Positions 51,651 through 62,417 of a DNA stretch of 64,000 bases are shown here, piece by piece. Numbering within the stretch: position 1 is the first letter of the stretch; every line of letters begins with the position of its first letter. Below the pieces are notes generated by a model. That model was not told the origin of the DNA and made no database searches. It saw nothing but the letters and a program-made list of their open reading frames with translations. The position numbers and the translations under genes are program-made. Location: NCBI GenBank assembly GCA_029959085.1, contig JARWIR010000062.1, forward strand, positions 992,001-1,056,000. Reading direction: 5' to 3'. This DNA comes from Nemophila menziesii. Taxonomy: Eukaryota > Streptophyta > Magnoliopsida > Boraginales > Hydrophyllaceae.

Positions 51651-52120
51651 GTTAGCTATCAGAATTTGGATATGGGGAAATGTGACTTAGTCTTTCTTTT
51701 ACGTATGTTGTTTTTTCATTTTCCTTTAATTAAGTGCATTCTAAGGCCATTTTAAGAGACTATTCAAGTATGACTTAAAGTAGTTGGTTTAAAGTTGATG
51801 TTTCTTATACGGTTTCGTGTTAACGTTGTACATTATCAGTCTACTGAAAAAGAGGGTTATCAAGTTAATAAAAAAAAAACAAGAAAAATTTAATAAACCT
51901 GAAAATTAAACTCAAACATTACATATAATGTGAAATAGAATAATCTTTCCCACAACACGCAACGTTACAACAATATTTGGATAACTTAAGCTAAAGCAGG
52001 TCTCCAAGAACCTTTAATTCAACAACAACAATTACACAGAAATTCCATAACAAACAAACACACGATTATTCAAGACGAGCTTAGACACTTAGCTATCGTA
52101 CATTACGACATAATTAAAAC
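51651..52120. other. Convergent 3' region of GRF-like gene 2 and PB1-like gene 2
   Basis: No gene is seen. The segment from about 51680 to 51955 (GTATGTTGTT, GGTTTAAAGTTGATG, ACATTACATATAATGT) is present again, rearranged, at 54122-54600 behind the MULE transposase. Confidence 0.6.
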
Positions 52121-52507
52121 TTACAAGACAAAGTGGTAGTATACCGAAGTATCATCGTTACTCGGTGGAACGTATTGGACTTTATCGATGTACAAGATTA
52201 ACTCCGTGTCTCCCCTAGCCTTAATACCATCACACATCAGGATTAGATCTTCCTCCCTTTTGATTTCTACTAGTCCTTCATTGATTGAATGGCCTTGCGG
52301 CACGTAGTCATACTTTGGAAGAACAGGATCAGTGTAACCAAGAGATTGAAACATGTGATAAAACTCCATGAACGATAATCCTAGAGTACCGTCAAGTTCT
52401 ACGTCTGCTATATCCCCTCCCACATATTTCACTTCTTCTCCGAACTCGAAATGCCCACCGTAATAGCAAGTGCATTTTGTAATACCTGGATGATTAAGAG
52501 CAACCAT
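52121..52507 (-). CDS. PB1-like domain protein 2
   Basis: The protein has 128 residues from ATG 52507. An upstream in-frame ATG at 52579 would add 24 residues read from what looks like a leader. Motifs: HPGITKCTCYYGGHFEFGEE, YVGGDIADVELDGTLGLSF, LGYTDPVLPKYDYVPQGHSI and MCDGIKARGDTELILYID. The YYGG.F....YVGG pattern and acidic D-L-x-x-M segment are the PB1-like signature. It is closest to protein 1 at 48865-49254. The frame is intact. Confidence 0.7.
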   Translation of the reverse strand: MVALNHPGITKCTCYYGGHFEFGEEVKYVGGDIADVELDGTLGLSFMEFYHMFQSLGYTDPVLPKYDYVPQGHSINEGLVEIKREEDLILMCDGIKARGDTELILYIDKVQYVPPSNDDTSVYYHFVL

Positions 52508-52804
52508 TTTATCTTCTTTTTTTTCTAAATGAGAATAGCTTATGAAATGTATACTAAGTGATACGTATGGGGATTTCATTTATAGAAGGAAGAGGGTGAA
52601 TAGTAAAAGGTTTATTATGACCTCATGTATCTTATTAGATAAGATGACCTTGACTAATGAGTTGAGGTCTCAATGTAAAGATAATGGGCTACTACTCACT
52701 TTTAGTGGGCAAATAATTCGGCTTTTTTCAAATTTTATTGTCAAATTATTATAATAAATTATTTAACACACACAAACATATAATTTCATTATCCAAAGTA
52801 GAGA
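52508..52804. other. Leader and spacer between PB1-like genes 2 and 3
   Basis: AT-rich. No gene is seen. Confidence 0.4.
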
Positions 52805-53278
52805 TTACATGGATTTAGGGAATTTAAATAAAAAAAAACGCACATAACAACTCACAAACAACAACCACAAACTCACACAAACAAGTTGGACAAACAACAA
52901 AACACCAAGATCACGCAACCCCCCACCGAGAATGTCATCCTCGCTATCATCCATGAACATGTTTAGCGATTGTTGGCCGTGAGTCCTTACCATCGCACAC
53001 AATTCTAGTAAATCTTGACGGTTGACAATTCTACGAAACCCGTCCTCGAGGCACATCCCTACAACTTTGTAGTAGTACTTGGGTAACACTTCATAATCGA
53101 AATTCTGAGCCACAAATGCAAGTACCCGTCCCGTGATTACCGAGTCAGCGACGTGCACCACTGCTCGGTCACCTCCTACGTACCTAATTCTTCCATCAAT
53201 ACAGGTGAAATGCCCTTTTACCCAACAATAAAAGAAGGGCAACACCGGGTGCATGGGTGACATTTTAGGAGGATCCAT
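52805..53278 (-). CDS. PB1-like domain protein 3 with C-terminal membrane segment
   Basis: The protein has 157 residues from ATG 53278; the upstream ATG at 53308 is possible. The PB1-like core (CWVKGHFTCIDGRIRYVGGD, the LPKYYYKVVGMCLEDG segment, DLLELCAMVRTHG) is more diverged than in proteins 1 and 2. After an acidic stretch (DDSEDDI) it ends with a strongly hydrophobic segment, LGVLLFVQLVCVSLWLLFVS, and a basic tail, so the product is probably tail-anchored in a membrane. The GRF pseudogene at 48207 also ends in a hydrophobic segment. Confidence 0.62.
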   Translation of the reverse strand: MDPPKMSPMHPVLPFFYCWVKGHFTCIDGRIRYVGGDRAVVHVADSVITGRVLAFVAQNFDYEVLPKYYYKVVGMCLEDGFRRIVNRQDLLELCAMVRTHGQQSLNMFMDDSEDDILGGGLRDLGVLLFVQLVCVSLWLLFVSCYVRFFLFKFPKSM

Positions 53279-53860
53279 GTTCTGATTTTTTTGATGAGAT
53301 ATTTGCAAGTAGTAGTTGTGTTATATTGAAAGAAGAAATTGTCTTATGTAGGAATTGTGTAGTTTTGCAAATACCAATGTCTCTTATTTATACACAAAGC
53401 ATGAGAATCTAGTTAAGAACTAAATGGTTATCAGAATTTCCACTGTACCATCACATCCAAGAGTACTTTTTCAGAAAATTTGGTTGTCAATCCATCAACT
53501 TTATCTGATACAAGTCATTTAATTAGAATAGTGGTCAGATTCTCTCACGCATCAGTGTGATGCGTCAATCCATCAACTTTATCAGGATGGTTCACTTTTT
53601 TTAAATTGGTAGCTGGCCCTCAAAGATTGAGTAACTTAACAAGCTACCTATAAAGATTGTCTGAAAGATTTGATTACTTTCTTAAATATTTATATTATTT
53701 GGACAGAAGAGAATACGAATCAGAATATTATCTTGGGGAAACCAAGATGTCTGAAAATTGACCTTATCCACAACATAATCCAAAGAAATTCGTAAATTAA
53801 AATTCTACTAAAAATAATTTGAATATTAATTTTTGGTGGAACATTAAAGCTGTCTGAAGT
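53279..53860. other. Upstream of PB1-like gene 3
   Basis: AT-rich. No gene is seen. Confidence 0.4.
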
Positions 53861-54115
53861 GGTTATTTACAGATCTAGTTGATTAGTGTCCTATATAAGG
53901 TTACTAGACTCATGTGTTGTTAGTAAATGGTGAAATCTAGTGTTTTTCTGTGTAAAGACAACTATAGTCCACTTTGGTCAACTCTAGCGGTTATTTACAG
54001 ATCTAGATGATTAATGTCCTATAAGAGGTTACTAAACTCATGTTTTGTTAGTGAATGGTGAAATTTAGTATTGCTATGTGTAAAGTCATTTCTAGTCCAC
54101 TTTGGTCAACTCTAG
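53861..54115. repeat. Two ~128-bp tandem repeats
   Basis: Units 53861-53988 and 53989-54115 both run from GGTTATTTACAGATCTAG to CCACTTTGGTCAACTCTAG and differ at scattered positions. Confidence 0.85.
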
Positions 54116-54121
54116 TCCACT

Positions 54122-54600
54122 ATGGTTTAAAGTTGATGTATATTATATGTTTTTGTGTTATCGTTGTACATTATCAGTCTATTGAACGAGGGTTATCAAT
54201 TTAAGCCAAAAAAAACCACAAAAAATTAATAAACCTGAAAATTGTACTCAAACACTACATATAATGTCAAATAGAACAGTATTTCCAAATTTAGGGATAT
54301 GTGACATAGTCTATCTTTTAGGTATGTTGTTTTATCATTTTCCTTTAATTAAGCATAAGCTTAGGTCATATTAAGAGATTTTCGTTGTACTGTTGTATTT
54401 TTCGGTTCAATTGAACTTTTAAATTGGGTTTTAAAAACTAGTATTTGTATTTCCAGTACTATTGAAGTGTTTCTTATCGTTGTACATTTTTAAAAATTTG
54501 AAAAAAAATAATAACCCTAAAATGTAAACTAAACACATTACATATAATGTCAAAAAGTATAGTCTTTCAACATTTTGGATCCAACATAACCGTTTATAAA
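54122..54600. repeat. Duplicated 3'-flank sequence
   Basis: Two partial, rearranged copies of the segment at 51680-51955: 54122-54290 (GGTTTAAAGTTGATG to CATATAATGTCAAATAG) and 54294-54575 (GTGACATAGTCTATCTTTTA to ACATTACATATAATGTCAAA). On the minus strand the last is the 3' flank of the transposase gene. Confidence 0.65.
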
Positions 54601-54607
54601 AAATTCT

Positions 54608-56776
54608 TCATTGTTGATTACGTTGCCGTGGAACTTGACAAGTGTCCGCACGATGTCCAATAGCCCTGCATTAGAGAAATTGTACGTAAAAATATTAATC
54701 AAGTAGCTTTCAAATTGGATTAGTAGTATATTATACTTACTTGCATATATTGCAGCGGTGAGGACTAGGGTGTGCTTTTGGCTGCGGCACGTTGCGTTGA
54801 GGATCGTTCACGTGTACACGAGGACCATAAGAACCGCTTGGTTGTTCGACCCCCATAGGAGTCGAATCCAAATCGTCTTTAACCCGTCCAAGGGCATCCA
54901 TTAGAGTGTCCATTACAAGTTCAAATCCATTGACTGTTTGTTTCGCTAACGTAACCAACTCTGCAAATCTTGATTGCATGAAAGTTGCCCTCCTCGTTTC
55001 TACATCTACTGTTCTGTGCCGCGATAAATTATCCTCACGATGCTCTACACTACTACCTGGGGTCCACCTATACAAAACCAGTGACTCTGGAAACTCGGTA
55101 ATCTGTTCTTTTTTCATAACAAAAAATATATGCCCATAGGGGATTCTATGAGATTGAAACTTCAAACAGTCACACAAAATCTCTATGTGGGGTAGCCTTC
55201 GAAAGGTGACCGTACGAAACAAGTCTGGTGCATAATCGTCACCAACGACGTATGTCCTTATGCCGATGAAATCTTGCACGTTGCTCTCGTACAACCATGC
55301 TTCCCTAAACATCTGTCTACGGATTTTGAAGAAAAGCACCCTGGTGAAGATATACGATGCGTGACACTCGACCCCTAGCAATTCCGTAGTCACTACAACG
55401 CCGGTGTGGTTTGTCTTGTACTCTTCCCCTACTACGTTCAAACGGACGTTTTCAACCCCTCTATCATAATCTTTAAAGAACGACAACAGTGTCTTGTCGT
55501 TACCAAGATACCTGTTCAGAGTGGCATTTATTCCCTCGCAGCGTTGCGTGCTCTTTACTAAACCAAAAAAATGACCACGTAAATAGGCCTCTGCCCATAA
55601 TACTCTACGATCGAAAGTTTTTTGAATCCAGACTTTTTCTCCAAGACCGTACGTTTCCAACATTACATTCCAGGCAATATCGAATTGGTGTTATGTGCAA
55701 TCCAGGGACATGTAGTAACTAAAGATGGCACCAAAATCCCAAATAGTAATGTTTGTGGCGGCGTTACGGCCGAGATGCCACTTGCACAAACGATGTCGTG
55801 CTTGAGGAAAGACATGAACAATTTCCGCACGCATGGACTTGTCGCCGTCGGTGATCACTGCAGTAGGATGGACATTGTTTACGGCGATCATCAACTTTTC
55901 CAAAATCCACTTATAGCTCTCAATTGTCTCGTTCTTTACCAAAGCAGTGCCAAATATGCAAGTTTGCCGGTGGTTGTTCACACCGGCAAGAATAATGAGT
56001 GGGAATCTGTAGGAGTTTGTCTTGTATGTTGCGTCGAATATAAGCACCTTCCCAAATGATACCCACTCTTTTCTCGATCGTCCATCCGTCCAGAATATCC
56101 TATCTAGACTGTTTCCAAGGTCGACAGTGTACGAATACAAAAAAGAGCTATCGATCGCAGCTTTGTTTTGCAAGTATTCCAATGCAGCGTTAGCGTCCCC
56201 ATCGCTAATATCTGCAACACGTATCCTATCGAGAATGTTATATAAGTCCCTCTTAATAAAGCCAACATTTTGATACTCGTCCGCTTCTGACTTAAACACG
56301 TCCATAATTTCTTTAATGCGTACTCCAGATCCACGCAACGATAAGGCTTTATCAAGCTGTGCAGCATCCACTTTCCTATGAGACCGCAAGTAAGGTACGC
56401 AGAACTTTGAAACTACTGCGTGACTATGACCAAGCACTATTCTACTAACCTTGAAACAAGATATTTCAGGTTTCCATAGTATTCTCATAGCCGCATCATA
56501 TTCACATCTAGTAACAACCCTGTGTTCCTTTTTCCTACCGACCATCTCTGTATACTGTACTAGCCGGGTACCTTGATTCGAACACGTAAACAACCTATAC
56601 AAAATATCACCGTCTAAATTCCTCCCCAAAGTGTTCTTCCTAACGCTAAAACCTTTAGCCCTGGCGTAGACGTTGTAAAAACCATAAGCTTCTTCATCAC
56701 TTCGAAAACTCAATTGCATGAAATCCTCAACTGTCAAGTCTTGCATTGAATCAACTGTATCGTAAAGTCTATTCAT
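54608..56776 (-). pseudogene. FAR1/MULE-type transposase, frameshifted
   Basis: Minus strand, from ATG 56776. Order: FAR1-type DNA-binding domain (FRSDEEAYGFYNVYARAKGF, then FTCSNQGTR); MULE core with Asp in LIFDATYKTNSY, Asp in VITDGDKSM and Glu in TQRCEGINATLNRYL; a SWIM-like motif with CDC but Tyr in place of the third Cys (RIPYGHIFFV); and a C-terminal zinc knuckle. The knuckle is split by a 75-bp GT-AG intron (54666-54740); the last exon, 54608-54665, ends in TGA. A frame break near 55665-55690, with loss of some residues, separates the two core halves. It is either a Mutator-like transposase or an FRS-type derivative; transposon neighbours favour the former. The upstream exon structure, if any, is unknown. 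Confidence 0.85.
54666..54740 (-). other. Intron of the MULE transposase gene
   Basis: It begins GTAAGTATAATA and ends CTAATGCAG on the minus strand. Removing it completes a CX2CX4HX4C knuckle in frame, which is good evidence for the splice. Confidence 0.75.
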
Positions 56777-56944
56777 CCTACCTACATATTTTAATAACAA
56801 TTTTTAATTATTTGAAATCTCACTAAAAATAATTTCATTACTAATCTTAAGTTATTTTATTTATTTTAAATATTTAAATTATTAATACATATTTTCTTAC
56901 TTCTAGTATATTTTACCTAACACCTTAATTCTAAATATGTTTAG

Positions 56945-56948
<4 letters not shown>
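56777..56948. other. AT-rich upstream of transposase
   Basis: No feature is seen, and no terminal inverted repeat was recognised. Confidence 0.4.

Positions 56949-56992
<44 letters not shown>
56949..56992. repeat. (AT)n microsatellite
   Basis: An uninterrupted AT run of about 44 bases. It borders the Helitron-like segment on its left. Confidence 0.95.
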
Positions 56993-56996
<4 letters not shown>

Positions 56997-57398
56997 GGAG
57001 AAGGGCCAACGGCCCGAAATGTCTCCTATTTCTCTCCATATTTTCTAGCCGTCGGATTATTATTTAATCGTTTTCGGCCTTTAGATCACTTCTAATTAAT
57101 GGTCCAGATTGTTTAAATTCGATCGACGATTTAAAGTGTCTTGATATCCTCTTTACATTTTTCAGCCATTAGATCTATTCTTAATATATTTTTAATTAAA
57201 TTTGTTTATAATTCTAAAATTAGTTCCTAAAAATCAGTTCCTAAAATCATTCTAAAACTATCTTAACTCATATTTGGATCAATTAGAATAAATCAATTAG
57301 AATAAAAGAGATCTCTTCACACTCACTTCTCACCAATCCGCTCCTGCACAACGATAAAAGTTATTTCTTCACACTCACCTTCCCACCAAGCCGCTTTC

Positions 57399-58455
57399 CT
57401 GCACAAGAAAACAGTCGCCACTCAGAGACCATTCTTCACCATCATCAACCCGGCTTGGCGATGAACACAAATTAAGGTAAAAAAAGTTTATATATTATAT
57501 CTTGGTTACGAGCATTAAAGTTTTTCTAAAAAGATATAACATTACAGATGTAACTAGACGGGCACCAAAAGCCATGATTTTGAGTGAGAGATGATTCAGT
57601 CCTCCCTTTTTCCTTGAGGAGAAGACTAAAAATAAACAAATCTTGATCATGATGATCATTGTCACCAGAAATTGATGAAGTAAAAGTAAATATGTTTATG
57701 ACGTGTATACTTTTTTTTCCCGATTTGGTTTGGTAGCTTATGTATATTTTGAAAGTGTGATCGAATGATTGTAAATGAAAAAAATAATTTTTTACAGTCG
57801 TTTATTATATTCTTATACAAATGCTGCAATTTTGTAAGGTTGAAAGCCTTTCACTATATCGCAGGTAATGCGCTGAAAACCAAAGTAAGGTAATATTTTT
57901 TTTTCATTTAATCTTTACAATCCTTTGTTTATTATATTCTTATACAAATCTTTTATGAAGTTGGAAGCCTCACTATATGATGAGGGATGTGCTGAGGACC
58001 AAAGTAAAGTAATTTTTTTTCTATTCATTTAATCTTTTACAGAATTTGTATAGTGGCCAATTATATGACGTTGGAAGCCTTTAACCACATGATAAGTTAT
58101 ATGCTGGACTAGAACCCTAATTAAGGTAAAAGATTTATTTTTATCACTAAAAATTTAATGAATTAAATTATTTTTAACGTAATATCATTAGGTTTATAAT
58201 ATTTTAGAATTATCTGTTTATTATATTTTTATATAAATCTGACCAATTCTATGACAGATGGAAGTCGCAGCACAAGAAAACATCCACAGTTTGGGGACCA
58301 TTCTCCACCATCATCAACCCGGCTTGGCAAAGAACACAAATTAAGGTAAAAAATATAATTACGGTACGTGTTGTTTATTATGTTTTTATACAACCCTACA
58401 TTGTCCAAACCGTTGGAAGCCTTTTTACCGTATGAAAAGTGATGGCTGAGAATAG
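57399..58455. repeat. Internal repeats of the Helitron-like element
   Basis: A block of about 85 bp (57399-57483) with CCATCATCAACCCGGCTTGG and GAACACAAATTAAGGTAAAA recurs at 58269-58352. Between and after them, a unit of about 110-120 bp containing TTTATTATATTCTTATACAAAT and GTTGGAAGCCT appears with the latter at about 57839, 57958, 58068 and 58409. Most units end in AAG-GTAA, like a 5' splice site. Confidence 0.7.
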
Positions 58456-59497
58456 CGCGTATAAAGAGTGAGTAATTTGGTGTTATACTACGTCTTTTGA
58501 ATTGTTTTGGTGTAAATATCCATTTGACGCAACTGCTTGAGATGGTTTTATAACACAGGAACCAATGTTACAATGAAAAATGGCTCAAGATTTTCCTCAA
58601 GAAACTTATAGAACCAAGTCTTGCAGTACTAATAAAATTTCATAAAATTTTAATTATCACATTTGGTTTTGTTTTTGCTTTTCCTTCTAATGCAGGTGAA
58701 AGATAGAAAACCCCAAGTTGATATTAGGGATGTATTTTTCCAAATTTATATTGAATCGGTTGGTATATGTGATAATTTACTGATTCGCATCAAATTATTT
58801 TTACATTATATTATCATATTTCTTCTCAAGTTATTTGTTGGTGAAGAGTTAATGATATTCACGGTTGTGTGATCGTTTTTTGTAGTTGTGAAGATACTTA
58901 CAAAATGATTTGTTTTGGAAATAGGTATAATTATCCACCAAGTATTTACAAACGAAAGATGATTCATCAACGGTTAACTATAAGCTGGTTAGTTTTTATA
59001 GTAACCATTTGAAGTGATGATAATACGAGTCATCAATCCCTTGATATTACTCTATTGTGTAAAAAAATTAAATGAAAAGTGATAAATGACTATTTTGTAA
59101 TGTTTGTTTGAATGTATTTTTTCAGAATTAATCTATTGATTTTTTTTTATATTTTACACCTTTAACGTTTTTAGACCAAAAAAACAAAGGGGTTGAGCTT
59201 TGAAATTTGTATAGGTCGAATCAAATAATTTCTCAGTTTAACAAAAAAGTTCGAATTGAGATTTTTTCAAGAGCGGGGCAAATAAATAACAAGAAATTAC
59301 AAAGCGTTTATGATTTAGAATCTATTGTAAATTTTAACCAAGTAAAATTTTGGGCAACCCAATATATTTCTTTGGTAATTATAGAAGTTTATGACACATG
59401 TTATTGACTATACAATCTTGGTGTATATTTCTTATATCTTAACTTCTCAATGTGTTCGTTCAAAGTAAATAAAATTGATGATTAATTTATTTTCAAA

Positions 59498-59525
59498 GTG
59501 CCTTCAGGCACGGGTTCATACCTAG
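59498..59525 (+). other. Helitron 3' terminus
   Basis: Hairpin GTGCCT-TC-AGGCAC, then GGGTTCATAC and CCTAG-like end CTAG, followed by T. Confidence 0.7.
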
Positions 59526-60246
59526 TATATATATATATAATACCAAAATAAATTCTAAATTTATCAAATCTAGATTTTTTTTTTTAAATAATAAAGTTAG
59601 TATTTAATATACAATTCGGCCAAAAAGAAAAATACTAAAAAAAAAAAAAAAAAACTTTTTTCGTGGCCCTACCAATGTGGCCCATTTTCGGCTCTCCAAT
59701 TAGATCCGCTAGTTTTGGGCTACATTTTTTATCTTTAATTTTTGGATTTTATTTTTGGGCTATAACAATGGGTTTTATTTTTGGACTTCAAAAACAAGGT
59801 TTCAAGTTTATTATAGGGCTTCTAATTTGGGCAAAGGGGCTAGGGTGCGGCAAATGGGCTATGCTATAAAATTAAATTCTTTGCTAATTAAAAGAAAATG
59901 CTAATTTAATCGTTGCTAATTAACTTTGTTGCTAATAAAGAGGAATTTCTAATTAATAGGGATTGTAATATGAATTGCTAATTAAATTCCTAAATTCGTT
60001 GCTAATTTATCCGTTAGGCGTTGCTAATTATTAAGCCATTTACTAATCATTTTTTATTTTACACAAATATATACTAAATCAACTAGATATTTGGCAACCT
60101 AACTCCTATTAATTAGCAAAGATTATATTTTTTTCCATAAACTTAAAATATATACACGCATACTAAAAAAATAGTTAGTCATACTTTACTAAACTGAAAT
60201 ACGCTCCACAAATATCGCGCTACATAACAACTTTTTCGAACCACCC
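59526..60246 (+). other. Flank and probable 5' untranslated region of LINE-D
   Basis: After an A-run (59639-59654) comes a stretch with repeated TTTTTGGGCT phrases, then at least seven TTGCTAATT-like motifs between 59879 and 60030. No gene is seen. The LINE-D start cannot be placed. Confidence 0.5.
59879..60030. repeat. Cluster of GCTAATTA motifs
   Basis: TTGCTAATT or near copies at about 59881, 59897, 59912, 59928, 59975, 59999 and 60020, spaced irregularly, upstream of LINE-D ORF1. Confidence 0.65.
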
Positions 60247-62377
60247 ATGGCAACGCCGCCGCCGCCAGGAGGAGGCAACACCCTAAGGGCTGAGAAACCG
60301 CCTGAAATCCCAATGAATCCATTGGAAGAGATGAACACAGAACCAAGACTACCTGCTGCTTTAATGGTCGATCCGGATCAAGTAATGTCTGAATTTCCAG
60401 AGCTTTCCGCGGCTGTTAATGGAGGTCGTGCTGGTAAGAGGCAACGGGCTAATAGAGATGGAATAGCCGTTGCAACAGTGGGGGGGAAATCTTCTGATGC
60501 TCCAGCTTTACAGAAACAGAACGCAAATGCTCGAATTGGGATAACAGGTAATGATTCTCAAAGCTTTATTAGGCCGAAATTCAAAAGCTGGAAAGGGACT
60601 GTAAAGGGTAACAATTTAGTAATACCAATTATAGAAGATAGCAAGGAAACTAGGGCTAAACGCATTATGGATGAGGATGATTTTTATGAGATAGAGGATC
60701 TTGTAGAGGATGATGTAGAAATTGAGACGAATGATTCAATTCCTACTGTAATCAGGACTAGAGACGAAATTCAAGAGGGAATTCGTTTGTGGTGAAATAC
60801 TGCAGTAATTAGATTGTTAGGTAGGGACGTAGGATTTACTTACTTATCATCAAAATTAAGACAGATTTGGTCTCCGAAAGGGCACTTTGAGCTTGTGGAT
60901 GTTGGGCATGGTTACTACATGGTGAAATTTGAACACCGGGATGATTTCGAATTCGCTTTAGCTGGTGGACCATGGATGGTCCTGGACCATTACCTTATCG
61001 TTAGGGAATGGACCCCCTGAATTCAATGCGATTTCTAACTCAATTACTACTACTACTGCGTGGGTAAGGATCTCAAATGTAGGTATGAATAATTATACCG
61101 CGCGAATATTGAGAAAGATTGGTAATAAACCGGGTCGAACAGTAAAGATTGGCCCTATGACTAAGGGAAAATTGAGAGGAAATTATGTGAGACTCGCCAT
61201 AGAACTTGATCTTAGTAAGCCGCTGGAACCCGAGGTCAGAATCAGATCAGATATATGTAAGGTCGAATATGAGGGGCTTCATCTTATATGCTTTGAATGT
61301 GGCAAATTCGGACATAAAAGAGAAAGCTGCCCTTCCGTTAAATTAAACAGAATGGAAGAGGAAAAAAGGAATGCCAAAGGGAAAGAGGTGGTAGCTGAGG
61401 ACATTATAGAGATACCAGTAGTGAAAGAAAAGTACGGTGAATGGATGACGGTAAGGCATAATAATAGAGGAAGCGGAAAAAGTATTTCGAATAATGCAAC
61501 AAAGACACAATGGAATAGCAACTTGGGGACCCGTTTTGAGGCTTTAAGAATGGAAGAAAATGTAAGTGAAATAAGATTTCAAGCTTAAAGCGTGACTAAT
61601 AGGGGCCAAACTTCAGGGACGAAGTCGTTTTCGAATAAAGGTAAAAATATCGCAGGGACTAATACGAGTAACAAGAAAGTTGGTGGAGCTAAGGGGCATA
61701 GTATAATCGCATCCCCTAATTTTGAGCAAAGAAGAGTACTAAGTGATGTAGTAGAAATTTGTAATATAGAGAGCTCAGGGGTGCAAGTAATGGAAAACTC
61801 AGGTGTTAAAAGAGGGGGCAAAAAGGGAACAAAAAATTTAAAAATTAGTGTTCAATCCAGCAAAAAATCTACTGGAGTTGGTCATGATTTGGGCGAGAAT
61901 GGGATAAGGGAAATTGGACCTGTGATGGGGAGTAACTTGGAAGGGAAACAATCTGTTGGAGCTGATCACGAGTTGGGCGAACAAGGGACAAAGGAAAAGG
62001 GGCCTGTGATGGGGAGCAACTTGGATGGGCTGGTTGATATTAAGATTACAGAAGCTATTGAGGGGGCCAGGGACTTGTTTGCAAATAAATCAAACATGGT
62101 CCCTTTTGATTTCGGACCTGACACACCTCAGCACAGGACCCCACCACTCGATATCACTTCTGAAATGATTCTTGCGAGCCCTGTTGGTAACATCTCGGCA
62201 GAAGGACCAAGTGATAAACCGCCTGACCCTCTGTGGGAGACGGACCCACGTGAGGAAACCGAGGACACCATGGAGCTAGCGAGTCAAGTACCCGAATCGG
62301 CACCAGCAATTGTGGAGAATCAGTCACATGACAATTGTAACGACGGGGAGGATGTGGAGATGACTACTCGCGCTTAA
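60247..62377 (+). pseudogene. LINE-D ORF1 (DUF4283 and zinc knuckle)
   Basis: Starts MATPPPPGGG. A TGA at 60793-60795 interrupts the frame just before the DUF4283-like core (LLGRDVGFTYL, FALAGGPWMVLDHYLIVREW). A one-base shift in a run of five C (about 61011-61015) moves the frame to 60965-61588, which holds VRISNVGM, the strand-rich second half and a CX2CX4HX4C knuckle (CFECGKFGHKRESC). A TAA at 61586-61588 is followed in the same frame by a long charged tail to 62377. The tail contains an imperfect internal repeat (VGHDLGENGIREIGPVMGSN and VGADHELGEQGTKEKGPVMG). The protein would bind element RNA. Three lesions make it inactive. Confidence 0.88.
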
Positions 62378-62417
62378 AGTGCCATATGGTAACGATTGTC
62401 AATTTATTTAATTATTA

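Larger units (their letters stand above)
57000..59525 (+). mobile_element. Helitron-like non-autonomous element
   Basis: The right end is canonical: a 6-bp hairpin GTGCCTTCAGGCAC (59498-59511), 14 bases to CTAG (59522-59525), then T of an AT-rich target. The left end is not defined. The first non-AT(n) sequence forms a nested hairpin (GGAGA/TCTCC around GGGCC/GGCCC, 56997-57026); a TC start at 57022 would follow G, not A. No Rep or helicase coding is present. The interior is built of tandem units (see 57790-58455), so this is a passenger-type element. Confidence 0.6.

Noticed and set aside
57022..57026. TC at 57022 as Helitron 5' terminus
   Set aside because: It is preceded by G rather than A and lies inside a hairpin; evidence is too weak to fix the end.
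59207..59407. 66-codon frame in the Helitron-like element
   Set aside because: Begins with a non-ATG codon, is AT-rich and has no recognisable domain.
56800..59540. Terminal inverted repeats for the MULE
   Set aside because: I looked on both sides of the transposase and found no convincing long inverted repeat; the AT microsatellite would hide a boundary.
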